This document shows positions 35,167 to 43,566 of a stretch of DNA of 55,469 nucleotides, one piece after another. This stretch comes from Bacilli bacterium (GTDB lineage: Bacteria > Bacillota_I > Bacilli_A > RF39 > UBA660), in assembly GCA_016296185.1 (NCBI GenBank), contig JAEDJT010000006.1, positions 1 to 55,469 of the forward strand. Reading direction: 5' to 3'. The notes below the pieces were generated by a model. That model saw only the letters and a list, made by a program, of their open reading frames with translations. It was not told where the DNA came from and did no database searches. The first letter of the stretch is position 1. Every line of letters begins with the position of its first letter. Both the position numbers and the translations under genes were made by a program.

Positions 35167-35768
35167 TGGCTTATCCTAGAAGTTTATCTGATTTAATTAA
35201 TTGTTTTAAAAAATTACCTGGTATAGGTGAAAAAAGTGCTGAAAGAATGGCTTTATCTTTATTAGATCTTTCAGAAGAACAAGTTGAAATGTTTTCGACT
35301 GCTATGTTGACTTCAAAAAATAATCTTCATACTTGTCCTGAATGTGGTCATATTACAGATAAAGAATTGTGTGATATATGTTCTGATGAAAATAGAAATC
35401 ATAATGTGATTTGTATTTTAGAAGATTATAAAAGCGTTTTTGCTTTTGAAAAAGCAGGAAATTTTAATGGAGTATATCATGTTTTAAATGGTTTGATATC
35501 TCCAATAGATGATGTTAATCCTGAAGATATTAATATCGCTTCTTTAATTAGTAGAGTTGAATCTTTAGAAAACCCTGAATTAATAATTGCTTTAAAATCT
35601 ACTATTGAAGGTGAAACTACTACTTTATATTTGAAGAAAATATTTGAAAATAAAAATGTAGATATTTCTAGATTATCTTATGGTATTCCAATGGGAACTG
35701 AAATTGATTATTTAGATGAGATTACATTAGATAGAGCATTAAGTGATAGAAAGAAAATATCTGAATAG
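35166..35768 (+). CDS. recR: Recombination mediator RecR
   Basis: RecR works with RecF and RecO to load RecA. The 200-residue protein has the helix-hairpin-helix KLPGIGEKSAERMA (about 15-28), a four-cysteine zinc site (CPECGHITDKELCDIC) and the TOPRIM domain with ILEDYKSVFAFEKAG, then YGIPMGTEIDYLDEITLDRAL at the end. The start overlaps the ebfC stop (TAATG). Confidence 0.97.
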   Translation: MAYPRSLSDLINCFKKLPGIGEKSAERMALSLLDLSEEQVEMFSTAMLTSKNNLHTCPECGHITDKELCDICSDENRNHNVICILEDYKSVFAFEKAGNFNGVYHVLNGLISPIDDVNPEDINIASLISRVESLENPELIIALKSTIEGETTTLYLKKIFENKNVDISRLSYGIPMGTEIDYLDEITLDRALSDRKKISE

Positions 35769-35783
35769 TTATTAACATATAAT
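35755..35783 (+). promoter_or_regulatory. Sigma-E-like promoter of bofA
   Basis: AAATATC (35755-35761), 14 bases, then CATATAAT (35776-35783), seven of eight with the sigma-E -10 consensus CATACAAT. bofA is sigma-E controlled in Bacillus. The predicted start falls at the ribosome site, and chance matches are common in such AT-rich DNA. Confidence 0.35.
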
Positions 35784-35798
35784 TACTTAGGTGATTAT

Positions 35799-35981
35799 AT
35801 GAAATTATTTGTAAAATGTATTAAGAGAATAGTATTTGGTTTATTTTCCATCTATGCTTTTAATACATTATTTTCAAATTTAAATATTATTATTCCTTTT
35901 AATTTATATTCTATTTTTATTTCGAGTTTTCTTGGAATATTTGGTTTATTAGGTTTAATTATAATTAAATTATTTATTTGA
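35799..35981 (+). CDS. bofA: BofA-like inhibitor of pro-sigma-K processing
   Basis: BofA holds the intramembrane protease SpoIVFB inactive until the forespore signals. The 60-residue protein is almost all membrane helix and has the family core NTLFSNLNIIIPFNLYSIF, then a GIFGLLGL end that matches the LGxPG region, with proline lost. It is shorter than Bacillus BofA (87 residues). The place after recR is the Bacillus one, with yaaL missing. AGGTGAT precedes the ATG. The weak identity of so small a protein is offset by context. Confidence 0.75.
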   Translation: MKLFVKCIKRIVFGLFSIYAFNTLFSNLNIIIPFNLYSIFISSFLGIFGLLGLIIIKLFI

Positions 35982-35995
35982 TCTGGGGTGGTATT

Positions 35996-36823
35996 TTGAT
36001 TGAATCAAGTAATATTCAAAAAATAGTATCTAGATACCATGAGAATAAACTATCTCATGCTTTTTTGCTTGAAACAAATAATCCTAAAAAGTGTTTTGAT
36101 GATATTATTTCTTTAATTAAAATTATTAATTGTCCTGGTGAATATAAAGATAAATGTAATGATTGTAATTTATGTGAACTTATTAAGAAGAAAAATCTTC
36201 CTAGTTTAAAAATTATTAATTGTGATGGTGCTACTATAAAAAAGGAGCAAATTATTGAAGTTATTAACAGTTTTGTTACAAAACCTATATTTTCCAAGTT
36301 TAATATGTATATTGTTAATGATGCTGATAGATTAAATGGTTCTAGTGGAAATACATTATTGAAATTTTTAGAAGAACCAGAAGAAGATATTTTAGGTTTC
36401 TTTATTACTAATAATAAAGAAAATGTTTTGTCTACAGTTAGAAGTAGATGTCAGATAGTTACTTGTCATTATGGTGAAGATGGTTTTGAATATGATGAAG
36501 AAATTTTAGATAATGTCAAAATTTATTTGATTAATATTTATAAAAATTATGATGATTTATATTATAATAAAAGTAATATGTCGAAGTTTTATGCAGACAG
36601 AAAAAAATGGGAGAGCTTTTTTACTGTAATGTTGTTTTATTTTAAAGATTGTTTATCTAATAAAAGAGATGATGTTATTGATGTTATGAAAAAGTTTAGT
36701 CAAAAAAATATAATTAATATTATATTGTTAATTGAAGAAATTTTATCTTTAATTAAAAGTAATGTTAATATTGATTTTATTTTAGATAAGTTCGTTATTG
36801 AAATGAGGAAGTATTATGAATAA
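35996..36823 (+). CDS. holB: DNA polymerase III delta-prime subunit
   Basis: Delta-prime is the stationary clamp-loader subunit. The 275-residue protein has HENKLSHAFLLET at the start, a zinc site CPGEYKDKCNDCNLC (about 47-61), no functional Walker A as expected for this subunit, and the family core NGSSGNTLLKFLEEPEED followed by STVRSRCQIV. The start appears to be TTG 35996, four to seven bases after GGGGTGG; there is no ATG nearby in frame. It overlaps ricT by eight bases. Confidence 0.92.
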   Translation: MIESSNIQKIVSRYHENKLSHAFLLETNNPKKCFDDIISLIKIINCPGEYKDKCNDCNLCELIKKKNLPSLKIINCDGATIKKEQIIEVINSFVTKPIFSKFNMYIVNDADRLNGSSGNTLLKFLEEPEEDILGFFITNNKENVLSTVRSRCQIVTCHYGEDGFEYDEEILDNVKIYLINIYKNYDDLYYNKSNMSKFYADRKKWESFFTVMLFYFKDCLSNKRDDVIDVMKKFSQKNIINIILLIEEILSLIKSNVNIDFILDKFVIEMRKYYE

Positions 36824-37613
36824 TATTTATGGTATTGTATTTAAAAAAGAAGGTAAAGTTTATTATTTTAATGGACATGATCTTGATTTAAATAAAGATG
36901 ATAAAGTTATTATTGAAAACGAAAGAGGAATTCAATTAGGTATTGTTGTTAACAAAACTGATTTAGAATCTATTAAACTTGATTTAGAAGTTCTTAAACC
37001 TATTTTAAGAGTTGCTACTGATGAAGATTATGATAATTATGTTTCTAATTTAGGTGCTGCTGAAAAAGCTTTAAATAAGGCTAGAGATTATGTTAAAGAA
37101 TTAAATCTTGATATGAATTTAATAGATGCTTCTTTTACTTTAGATAAAAAACAATTATTATTTAATTTTATTGCTGATGAAAGAATTGATTTTAGAGAGT
37201 TGGCTAAGAAATTAGCTAGTTCTTATAAAACAAGAATTGAATTAAGACAAATAGGTGCAAGAGACAAAGCTAGAACTGTATGTGGTTTAGGTCCTTGTGG
37301 TAGACCTTTATGTTGTTCTAGTTTCTTAAATCATATTGATTCTGTTACTATGAACATGGCTAAAAATCAAGGTTTATCTTTAAATCCAAATAAAATTAAT
37401 GGTCAATGTGGAAGATTATTATGTTGTCTAACTTATGAAGATGAAGAATATTCTAGATGTCAAAAGGGATTACCTAGTTATGGTCAAACTGTTAAAACTG
37501 AATATGGTACAGGTAAGGTTGTTGCTGTTAATATTTTAGCTAGAAAATATTCTGTTGATATTGATGGTGTTATTAGAGAAATTGAGGTTTCAAATGGAAA
37601 GTGTAATAAATGA
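36816..37613 (+). CDS. ricT: PSP1-domain protein RicT/YaaT
   Basis: RicT, with RicA and RicF, forms an Fe-S complex that in Bacillus assists RNase Y-dependent mRNA processing, sporulation and competence. The 265-residue protein has the PSP1 domain with the invariant cysteine segments CGLGPCGRPLCCSSFL (about 155-170) and CGRLLCCLTYEDEEY (about 196-210). It overlaps both neighbours (holB, yabB), as in Bacillus. The presence of comK and spore genes nearby fits the known roles. Confidence 0.93.
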   Translation: MNNIYGIVFKKEGKVYYFNGHDLDLNKDDKVIIENERGIQLGIVVNKTDLESIKLDLEVLKPILRVATDEDYDNYVSNLGAAEKALNKARDYVKELNLDMNLIDASFTLDKKQLLFNFIADERIDFRELAKKLASSYKTRIELRQIGARDKARTVCGLGPCGRPLCCSSFLNHIDSVTMNMAKNQGLSLNPNKINGQCGRLLCCLTYEDEEYSRCQKGLPSYGQTVKTEYGTGKVVAVNILARKYSVDIDGVIREIEVSNGKCNK

Positions 37614-38304
37614 TTTATATGATTATGGATTAAAGATTTATCAAATGGAAGATAAGTTTAAGTTTTCTTTAGATTCTATATTGCTTGCTGAATTTGTTGA
37701 ACTTAAACAAAATACTAAACACATTGTTGATTTTTGTACAGGAAATGCTCCTGTTCCTTTAATTCTATCAACTAAAACTAAAGCTCATATTTACGGATTT
37801 GAAATACAATCTAAGATTTCTAAATTAGCTTCTTTAAGTGTTAGAGAAAATAGTTTGGATTCTCAAATTAGTATTGTTAATGCTAATTTTAGTGATGTAT
37901 TAGAATATGTATTACCAGAAAGTATTGATGCTGTTACTTGTAATCCTCCATATTTTAAATATGATAAGAATAGTTCTCTTATTAATGATGATGAAGAGAA
38001 GGCTATTGCAAGACATGAAATTACTATGACTTTAGAAGATATTATGGTTGCTGCTAAATATATATTAAAAAATAAAGCACCTTTATATATTGTTCATAGA
38101 TGTGATAGATTAGATGAGATTTTATCTTGTTTGGAAAAATATAATTTTAAAATTAAAAAATTACAATTTATATATGCTGGTTATGATAAAGAAGCAATTA
38201 TGGTTTTAGTTAAAGCTACTAAAAATGGTAAATCAGGAAGTTTAAAAGTTTTACCACCTATAAATGTTTTAAAACATAGAACTTACAAAGGAATATTTGA
38301 ATAG
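37594..38304 (+). CDS. YabB/TrmN6-like SAM-dependent methyltransferase
   Basis: The 236-residue protein starts MESVINDLYDYGLKIYQMEDKFKFSLDSILLAEF, typical of the tRNA1(Val) adenine-37 N6 methyltransferase family, with the SAM loop IVDFCTGNAPVPLIL and the amino-methyltransferase motif NPPYFK. Start at ATG 37594, six bases after GAGG; this overlaps ricT by 20 bases. In Bacillus yabB occupies this place. The exact tRNA target is inferred from the family. Confidence 0.88.
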   Translation: MESVINDLYDYGLKIYQMEDKFKFSLDSILLAEFVELKQNTKHIVDFCTGNAPVPLILSTKTKAHIYGFEIQSKISKLASLSVRENSLDSQISIVNANFSDVLEYVLPESIDAVTCNPPYFKYDKNSSLINDDEEKAIARHEITMTLEDIMVAAKYILKNKAPLYIVHRCDRLDEILSCLEKYNFKIKKLQFIYAGYDKEAIMVLVKATKNGKSGSLKVLPPINVLKHRTYKGIFE

Positions 38305-38313
38305 GGTGATTAT

Positions 38314-38865
38314 ATGAAGATTATTGTTGGATTAGGTAATCCTGGTGATGAATATAAAAATACTAGACATAATGTTGGATTTATAGCTATAGATCATTAT
38401 TTAGGTAATGTTGATTGGAAAAAGAAATTTAATGGTTTATATTATGATACTAATATAAATGGTGAAAAAGTTATTTTTATTAAACCTACTACATATATGA
38501 ATTTATCTGGAAATTGTGTAGTAGAGTTTGTTAATTTCTATAAAGTATCTACTGATGATATTTTAGTTATACAAGATGACTTAGACTTGCCTTTTTTAAA
38601 ATATAAGTTAAAATATAAGAGCTCTTGTGGTGGACATAATGGTATGAGATCCATTATTAATAGTTTAGGTACTGATTCAATTGCAAGGTTAAAGATTGGT
38701 ATTGCTCATGATAGAAGTGTTGATACTAAAGATTATGTTTTAGGAAATATTAATAAAAAAGATTTAGATTTATTAAATGATAGTTGTAATACATTTGATA
38801 AAATTATTGATCTATTTATTTCTAAGGGTATTGATGTTTGTATGATGAGATATAATACAAAATAA
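38314..38865 (+). CDS. pth: Peptidyl-tRNA hydrolase
   Basis: Pth recycles tRNA from peptidyl-tRNA released early from ribosomes (spoVC in Bacillus). The 183-residue protein has GLGNPGDEYKNTRHNVGF with N10 and the catalytic His20, KPTTYMNLSG, and QDDLDLPF with the conserved Asp. The GHNG loop (about 109-112) is present. It lies nine bases before mfd and shares the transcript. Confidence 0.97.
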   Translation: MKIIVGLGNPGDEYKNTRHNVGFIAIDHYLGNVDWKKKFNGLYYDTNINGEKVIFIKPTTYMNLSGNCVVEFVNFYKVSTDDILVIQDDLDLPFLKYKLKYKSSCGGHNGMRSIINSLGTDSIARLKIGIAHDRSVDTKDYVLGNINKKDLDLLNDSCNTFDKIIDLFISKGIDVCMMRYNTK

Positions 38866-38873
38866 GAGGATAT

Positions 38874-41800
38874 ATGATAGATTTTAGTAATCAATTTGAA
38901 TTTAAAAATGGTTTAACTATAAGTGGTTTAACAAATGAGTTAAACATTTTTTACGTGTTAGAATTGTTTAAAAAGGAGAATAAAAATATTATTGTTCTTA
39001 CAAATTCTTTATATGAAGCTAATACTTATTATGATCATTTAACTTCATATACTGATAATGTTTATCTATTTCCAATGGATGATTTTTTAACTAGTGTTGC
39101 AGTTGCTGTTTCACCTGAATTAAAAATAAAAAGATTAGAAACGTTAGAAAGTATTAGAAATAATAAAAAAAGTATTGTTGTAACTAATTTAACTGGATTT
39201 CTTAAATATTTACCTGATATGAATAATAAGAAGAATTTTTCTTTTGAAATTAAAAAAGGAGATTCTTATAAAAGAGATGATATTTTAAATTTATTAGATG
39301 ATTATGGTTATGTTAGAGATAGTTTAGTTACTACAACTGGTGATTATGCTGTTAGAGGATATATTATAGATTTATTTATTATTGATGAAGAACATCCGAT
39401 CAGAATAGAATTTTTTGGTGATGAAATTGATTCTATTAGATATTTTGATGAAAATAGTCAGTTAACTATTAAAGAAATTAATAGTATTAACATTAAACCT
39501 TATACTGAAATTATTAGTGATAATAATTCTTCTTTATGTGATTATATGAATAATGAAATTGTTGTAATGATAAATAAAGATCAAATAGATGTTGGTTATA
39601 AAAAGTTATTAAATGATATTATGGAATATAATGAAAAAGAAGATATAGATAAAAAGCATATGTATGAAATGGAAGATTTATCATATAGTTATGTATGTTA
39701 TTTAAATGGTGTTAATGATACTCCTAGTGGTAAATCTATAAAATATAATTCTCAAGAAATAGAAAATTTTAATAGTGATTTTGAATTATTAAATAAATTT
39801 TGCAATAAATATATAGCTGGTGGTAAAAAAGTTATTATTTCTTTAAGTAGAGAAAGTCAATTAAAAAGTTTAGAACCTTATTTAGGTTTATGTCATGTTT
39901 GTAAAGATAATAATTTTATTAATGGTTGTGTTAATATTATTTTTACTAAAATTAATAAAGGTTTTATTTTTAATGATTATGTTTTAATTTCTGAATATGA
40001 TATTGAAAAGACTAAAAATAGTACTATAAATTATAAAAATTCTTATCATATTGGTAAAAAGTTAAATAGTTTTAGTCAGTTATCAGTTGGTGATTATGTT
40101 GTTCATAGTGCACATGGTGTTGGTATATATAATGGTGTTATTACTTTAACTAAAAATGGATTAAAGAAAGATTATATTCAAATTAATTATTCTGGTAATG
40201 ATAAGATTTATATTCCTGTTGAAAAAATAACTACTATTTTTAAGTATGCTGGTAAAGAAGGATCTAGTCCTAAATTAGATAAGCTTAATAGTACTTCTTG
40301 GGTTAAAAAGAAAAGAGAACTTAGAAATAAGATTAAAGATATTAGTGAAGAATTAATTAAGCTGTATGCGGCTAGAAATAGTGTTAAATCAGAAGGTTAC
40401 AAGACTTATGAGGAAGAAGTAATGTTTGCTGATGAATTTATATATAATGAAACTGATGATCAATTAAAAGCTATTGAAGATATAGATAAAGATTTAGTTA
40501 GTGAAGTTCCTATGGATAGATTATTATGTGGTGATGTAGGATTTGGTAAAACTGAAGTTGCTTTTAGAGCTATGTTTAAAACTATTGTTAATAATAAACA
40601 AGTATTTTATTTATGTCCTACAACTATTTTAAGTAAACAACAATATGAAAATGCTATAGAGAGATTTAAAAGTTATCCTATTGAAATAGCTTTGCTTAAT
40701 AGATTTACTAGTCCAAAAGAAGTTAAAAGAATACTAGAAGGATTAGAAAATGGTACTATTGATTTGGTTTTTGGTACTCATAGATTATTAAGTGATGATG
40801 TTAAATTTAAAAAGTTAGGTTTATTAATTGTTGATGAAGAACAAAGATTTGGTGTTACTCATAAAGAAAAAATTAAACAATATAAAAATGATGTTAATGT
40901 ATTAACTTTATCTGCTACGCCAATACCTAGAACTTTAAAAATGGCATTATCTGGTTTAAGAGATCTTTCTATTATTGATACTCCGCCAGTAAATAGATAT
41001 CCTGTTCAAACTTATGTTATTCAGGATAATGATTTAATAGTTAAAGATGCTATTTATAAAGAATTAGCTAGAAATGGTCAAATATTTATTCTATACAATA
41101 AAGTTGCTTCAATTGAAAGTAAACTACAAGAATTACATAAATTAGTTCCTGAAGCAAGAATTACATATGCTCATGGGCAAATGAATAAACAAGAATTAGA
41201 TAATGTTATGGAATCATTTATTAATTATGAATATGATATTTTATTATGTACTACTATTATTGAAACAGGTATTGATATAAGTAATGCAAATACTTTGATT
41301 ATTTATGATGCTGATAATTTTGGATTATCTCAGTTATATCAATTAAGAGGACGAGTTGGTCGTAGTAATAGAATTGCATATGCTTATTTAATGTATGATA
41401 AATCTAAAATGTTAAATGATATTGCAGTTAAAAGATTACAAGCTATAAAAGAATTTACTGAATTAGGTAGTGGATATAAGATTGCTATGAGAGATTTATC
41501 TATTAGAGGAGCAGGTGATATCTTAGGTAGCGAACAAGCTGGTTTTGTTGACACTGTTGGTATTGAATTATATATGCAAATGATTGATGAAGAAATGAAA
41601 CGTTTAAAAGGTGAAACTGTTGTTGAAGAAGATGATAACAATTTATCTAATAAATCTTTAGTTGAAGTTGAAACTCATATTTCTGATGATTATGTTTCTG
41701 ATGAAGATATTAAAATTGAAATTCATCAAAAGATTAATCAAATTGATAATTATGATAAGTTATTAACAGTTAAATCAGAATTAGAAGATAGATTTGGTAA

Positions 41801-42116
41801 AGTAAGTAACGAATTAGAAATATATATGTATGAAGAATGGTTTGAAAAATTAGCTAATATTATTGGTATTATTACTGTTAGACAAAGTGAAAGAGAAGTT
41901 GAAGTAGAATTACCTGCATCTATATCTGACTCTTTAGAAGGTGATAAGTTATTTATTACTGCTTATCAAATTAATCCTAGATTTAGATTACGTTTTCAAC
42001 ATAACCAAGTTATTATTGCTTTAACTTTATTAAATCAAAAACAACATTTCTTATATTATTTTATTCCTTTATTAGAGGAGATTATTAAACAAATGAAAAA
42101 AGATACTAGTAAATAG
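38874..42116 (+). CDS. mfd: Transcription-repair coupling factor Mfd
   Basis: Mfd removes stalled RNA polymerase at DNA damage and recruits UvrA. The 1080-residue protein has an N-terminal UvrB-like region, the RNA-polymerase-interaction domain with SVGDYVVHSAHGVGIY (about 400), the helicase motors with Walker A CGDVGFGKTEVA and DEEQRFG, the TRG motif region LRGRVGRS, and a C-terminal D7 domain. It is shorter than Bacillus Mfd by about 100 residues. GAGGATAT precedes the ATG. A terminator follows and spoVT comes next, as in Bacillus. Confidence 0.98.
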   Translation: MIDFSNQFEFKNGLTISGLTNELNIFYVLELFKKENKNIIVLTNSLYEANTYYDHLTSYTDNVYLFPMDDFLTSVAVAVSPELKIKRLETLESIRNNKKSIVVTNLTGFLKYLPDMNNKKNFSFEIKKGDSYKRDDILNLLDDYGYVRDSLVTTTGDYAVRGYIIDLFIIDEEHPIRIEFFGDEIDSIRYFDENSQLTIKEINSINIKPYTEIISDNNSSLCDYMNNEIVVMINKDQIDVGYKKLLNDIMEYNEKEDIDKKHMYEMEDLSYSYVCYLNGVNDTPSGKSIKYNSQEIENFNSDFELLNKFCNKYIAGGKKVIISLSRESQLKSLEPYLGLCHVCKDNNFINGCVNIIFTKINKGFIFNDYVLISEYDIEKTKNSTINYKNSYHIGKKLNSFSQLSVGDYVVHSAHGVGIYNGVITLTKNGLKKDYIQINYSGNDKIYIPVEKITTIFKYAGKEGSSPKLDKLNSTSWVKKKRELRNKIKDISEELIKLYAARNSVKSEGYKTYEEEVMFADEFIYNETDDQLKAIEDIDKDLVSEVPMDRLLCGDVGFGKTEVAFRAMFKTIVNNKQVFYLCPTTILSKQQYENAIERFKSYPIEIALLNRFTSPKEVKRILEGLENGTIDLVFGTHRLLSDDVKFKKLGLLIVDEEQRFGVTHKEKIKQYKNDVNVLTLSATPIPRTLKMALSGLRDLSIIDTPPVNRYPVQTYVIQDNDLIVKDAIYKELARNGQIFILYNKVASIESKLQELHKLVPEARITYAHGQMNKQELDNVMESFINYEYDILLCTTIIETGIDISNANTLIIYDADNFGLSQLYQLRGRVGRSNRIAYAYLMYDKSKMLNDIAVKRLQAIKEFTELGSGYKIAMRDLSIRGAGDILGSEQAGFVDTVGIELYMQMIDEEMKRLKGETVVEEDDNNLSNKSLVEVETHISDDYVSDEDIKIEIHQKINQIDNYDKLLTVKSELEDRFGKVSNELEIYMYEEWFEKLANIIGIITVRQSEREVEVELPASISDSLEGDKLFITAYQINPRFRLRFQHNQVIIALTLLNQKQHFLYYFIPLLEEIIKQMKKDTSK

Positions 42117-42126
42117 TATCTTTTTT
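42096..42126 (+). terminator. Intrinsic terminator after mfd
   Basis: GATACTA and TAGTATC arms with a five-base loop, extended by A/T pairs and a T run. The stem overlaps the mfd stop. Confidence 0.9.
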
Positions 42127-42155
42127 GTATATAAATCAACATTCTGTTCATTATA
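42126..42155 (+). promoter_or_regulatory. Sigma-G-like promoter of spoVT
   Basis: TGTATA (42126-42131), 17 bases, CATTATA (42149-42155), close to the sigma-G pattern TGAATA and CATACTA. spoVT is sigma-G controlled in Bacillus. An overlapping TATAAT (42152-42157) could instead serve sigma-A. The leader would be only about 10 bases. Confidence 0.4.
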
Positions 42156-42170
42156 ATAATGGTGAATATA

Positions 42171-42668
42171 ATGGATAATTTGAACTTTGTAAAAAATATA
42201 GATAATTTAGGTAGAATTGTTATTCCTATGGATATTAGAAAAAAATTTAATATAAATACTGGAGATATTCTTTCAATTAGTTGTAATGATAATCATATTA
42301 TTTTAAATAAACATAATTCTTTAGATTGTAATTCTATTAAAACAATAATTAATTTGTTTATAGATATTTTTAATTTAAAAATTATATTGATGGATTTTAA
42401 TAATGTTCTATATTCTAATATTGTTAATAATTGTAAGTTATCAACAGATACTTCTAGTATGATTAGAATGGGAAATAGTATGAAATACTTACAAAATAGT
42501 TTAGTATTTGATTCAAAAAAAGTTGATGGAACATATAATATGCTTCCTATTGTTTCAAACGTAGGTATAGTTGGAAGTTTAATTGTTTTTGGTGATGAAT
42601 CGTCTAAAGCATATGATTTTTGTTCAATTATAGTTAAGTTAATAGAGTTAGGTCTTAATATTTCTTGA
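42171..42668 (+). CDS. spoVT: Stage V sporulation regulator SpoVT (AbrB + GAF)
   Basis: SpoVT tunes forespore sigma-G genes. The 165-residue protein has an N-terminal AbrB swapped-hairpin DNA-binding domain (NIDNLGRIVIPMDIRKKFNINTGDILSI, about 7-40), then a GAF-like domain ending SNVGIVGSLIVFGDESSKAYDF. The N-terminal half would also fit AbrB itself, but the GAF part and the place after mfd identify SpoVT. The start is ATG 42171 after GGTGA, rather than the ATG 12 bases upstream. Its stop overlaps the -35 box of the T-box promoter. Confidence 0.93.
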   Translation: MDNLNFVKNIDNLGRIVIPMDIRKKFNINTGDILSISCNDNHIILNKHNSLDCNSIKTIINLFIDIFNLKIILMDFNNVLYSNIVNNCKLSTDTSSMIRMGNSMKYLQNSLVFDSKKVDGTYNMLPIVSNVGIVGSLIVFGDESSKAYDFCSIIVKLIELGLNIS

Positions 42669-42900
42669 TATATTATCGCTTTTGTGTTAAATTATGTTTG
42701 TAATCGGCGATGAAAAGCAGAGTACTTATATAAAGAAGCATAGAGAACCTTTGGTTGGTGTAAAAAGGTGTGATGGATATAAGGAACATGGGCTTGGAGT
42801 TGAAACGTAGATTTCGCGTTAAGAAATAAAGTGTATGTTAATTCATAAACTAAGGTGGTACCGCGGGTTAATTCTCGTCCTTAGATTATGGATTTTTTTT
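42665..42900 (+). promoter_or_regulatory. T-box riboswitch, probably Met-specific, with promoter
   Basis: TTGATA (42665-42670) and TAAATT (42688-42693), 17 bases apart, start a leader with stem I features (AGAGAA then GGTGTAAAAAGGTG), a likely specifier ATG at 42788-42790 and the T-box itself, AAGGTGGTACCGCGG (about 42852-42866). CTAAGG and CCTTAG flank it and a T run near 42893 completes the terminator. Uncharged tRNA-Met would allow transcription of the HAD gene and metG. Confidence 0.9.
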
Positions 42901-42914
42901 ATTAGGAGGTAATT

Positions 42915-43556
42915 ATGATTAAGGCAATTGTTTTTGATTTAGATAATACTTTAATACCTTGGTTAGAACAATTTGATCAAATTACTAAAGATTCATTAAA
43001 ACAATGTAATTTACCTAATGATGATAATACATTTCATAATTTTCAAAATGCTATGAAGTCGTATGAAAGCACACACATTAGATTTAAAAAGGTTGAGATG
43101 TCTAAATATTTTGCTGAATATATGAAGTTACCAGTTCCAGATGATTTTCTAGATATATGGACAACTAATTTATATGATGCAATACCAGATCAATTAAATG
43201 AAGATTTAATTTCTTTATTAGAATACTTAAGTAAAAAATATAAATTATTTGTTACTACTAATTGGTTTACTGATCAACAAGTTGCTAGATTAGACAATTA
43301 TGGTATTCTAAAGTACTTTGAAAAAGTATATGGTTGTGATATTTATGATAGAAAACCTTATTCTGAGATGATGGAATTAATTTTAAAAGATTACGATTTT
43401 AAGGAAATTGTATATGTAGGAGATAGTTATCCTATAGATGTTAAGTTTGCTATGAATTTAAATATTTTTGCATACTATATTACAAAGACTGATAAAAAGA
43501 GATCTGTTAAATTTAAGGTTATTTCAGATGTTTGCGAATTAAGAAAGTATTTATAG
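42915..43556 (+). CDS. HAD-family hydrolase
   Basis: A 213-residue haloacid-dehalogenase-type phosphatase. Visible motifs: I DLDNTL (nucleophile Asp9), II TTN (about 115), III the lysine in RKPYSEM and IV GDSYPIDVKFA. The helical cap between motifs I and II (about 15-90) marks the subfamily IA/C1 type. Substrate unknown. It is the first gene after the Met T-box and lies ten bases before metG, so it is regulated by methionyl-tRNA charging, which hints at a housekeeping or metabolite-repair role in that pathway; that is inference. Confidence 0.85.
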   Translation: MIKAIVFDLDNTLIPWLEQFDQITKDSLKQCNLPNDDNTFHNFQNAMKSYESTHIRFKKVEMSKYFAEYMKLPVPDDFLDIWTTNLYDAIPDQLNEDLISLLEYLSKKYKLFVTTNWFTDQQVARLDNYGILKYFEKVYGCDIYDRKPYSEMMELILKDYDFKEIVYVGDSYPIDVKFAMNLNIFAYYITKTDKKRSVKFKVISDVCELRKYL

Positions 43557-43566
43557 GAGGTATATT

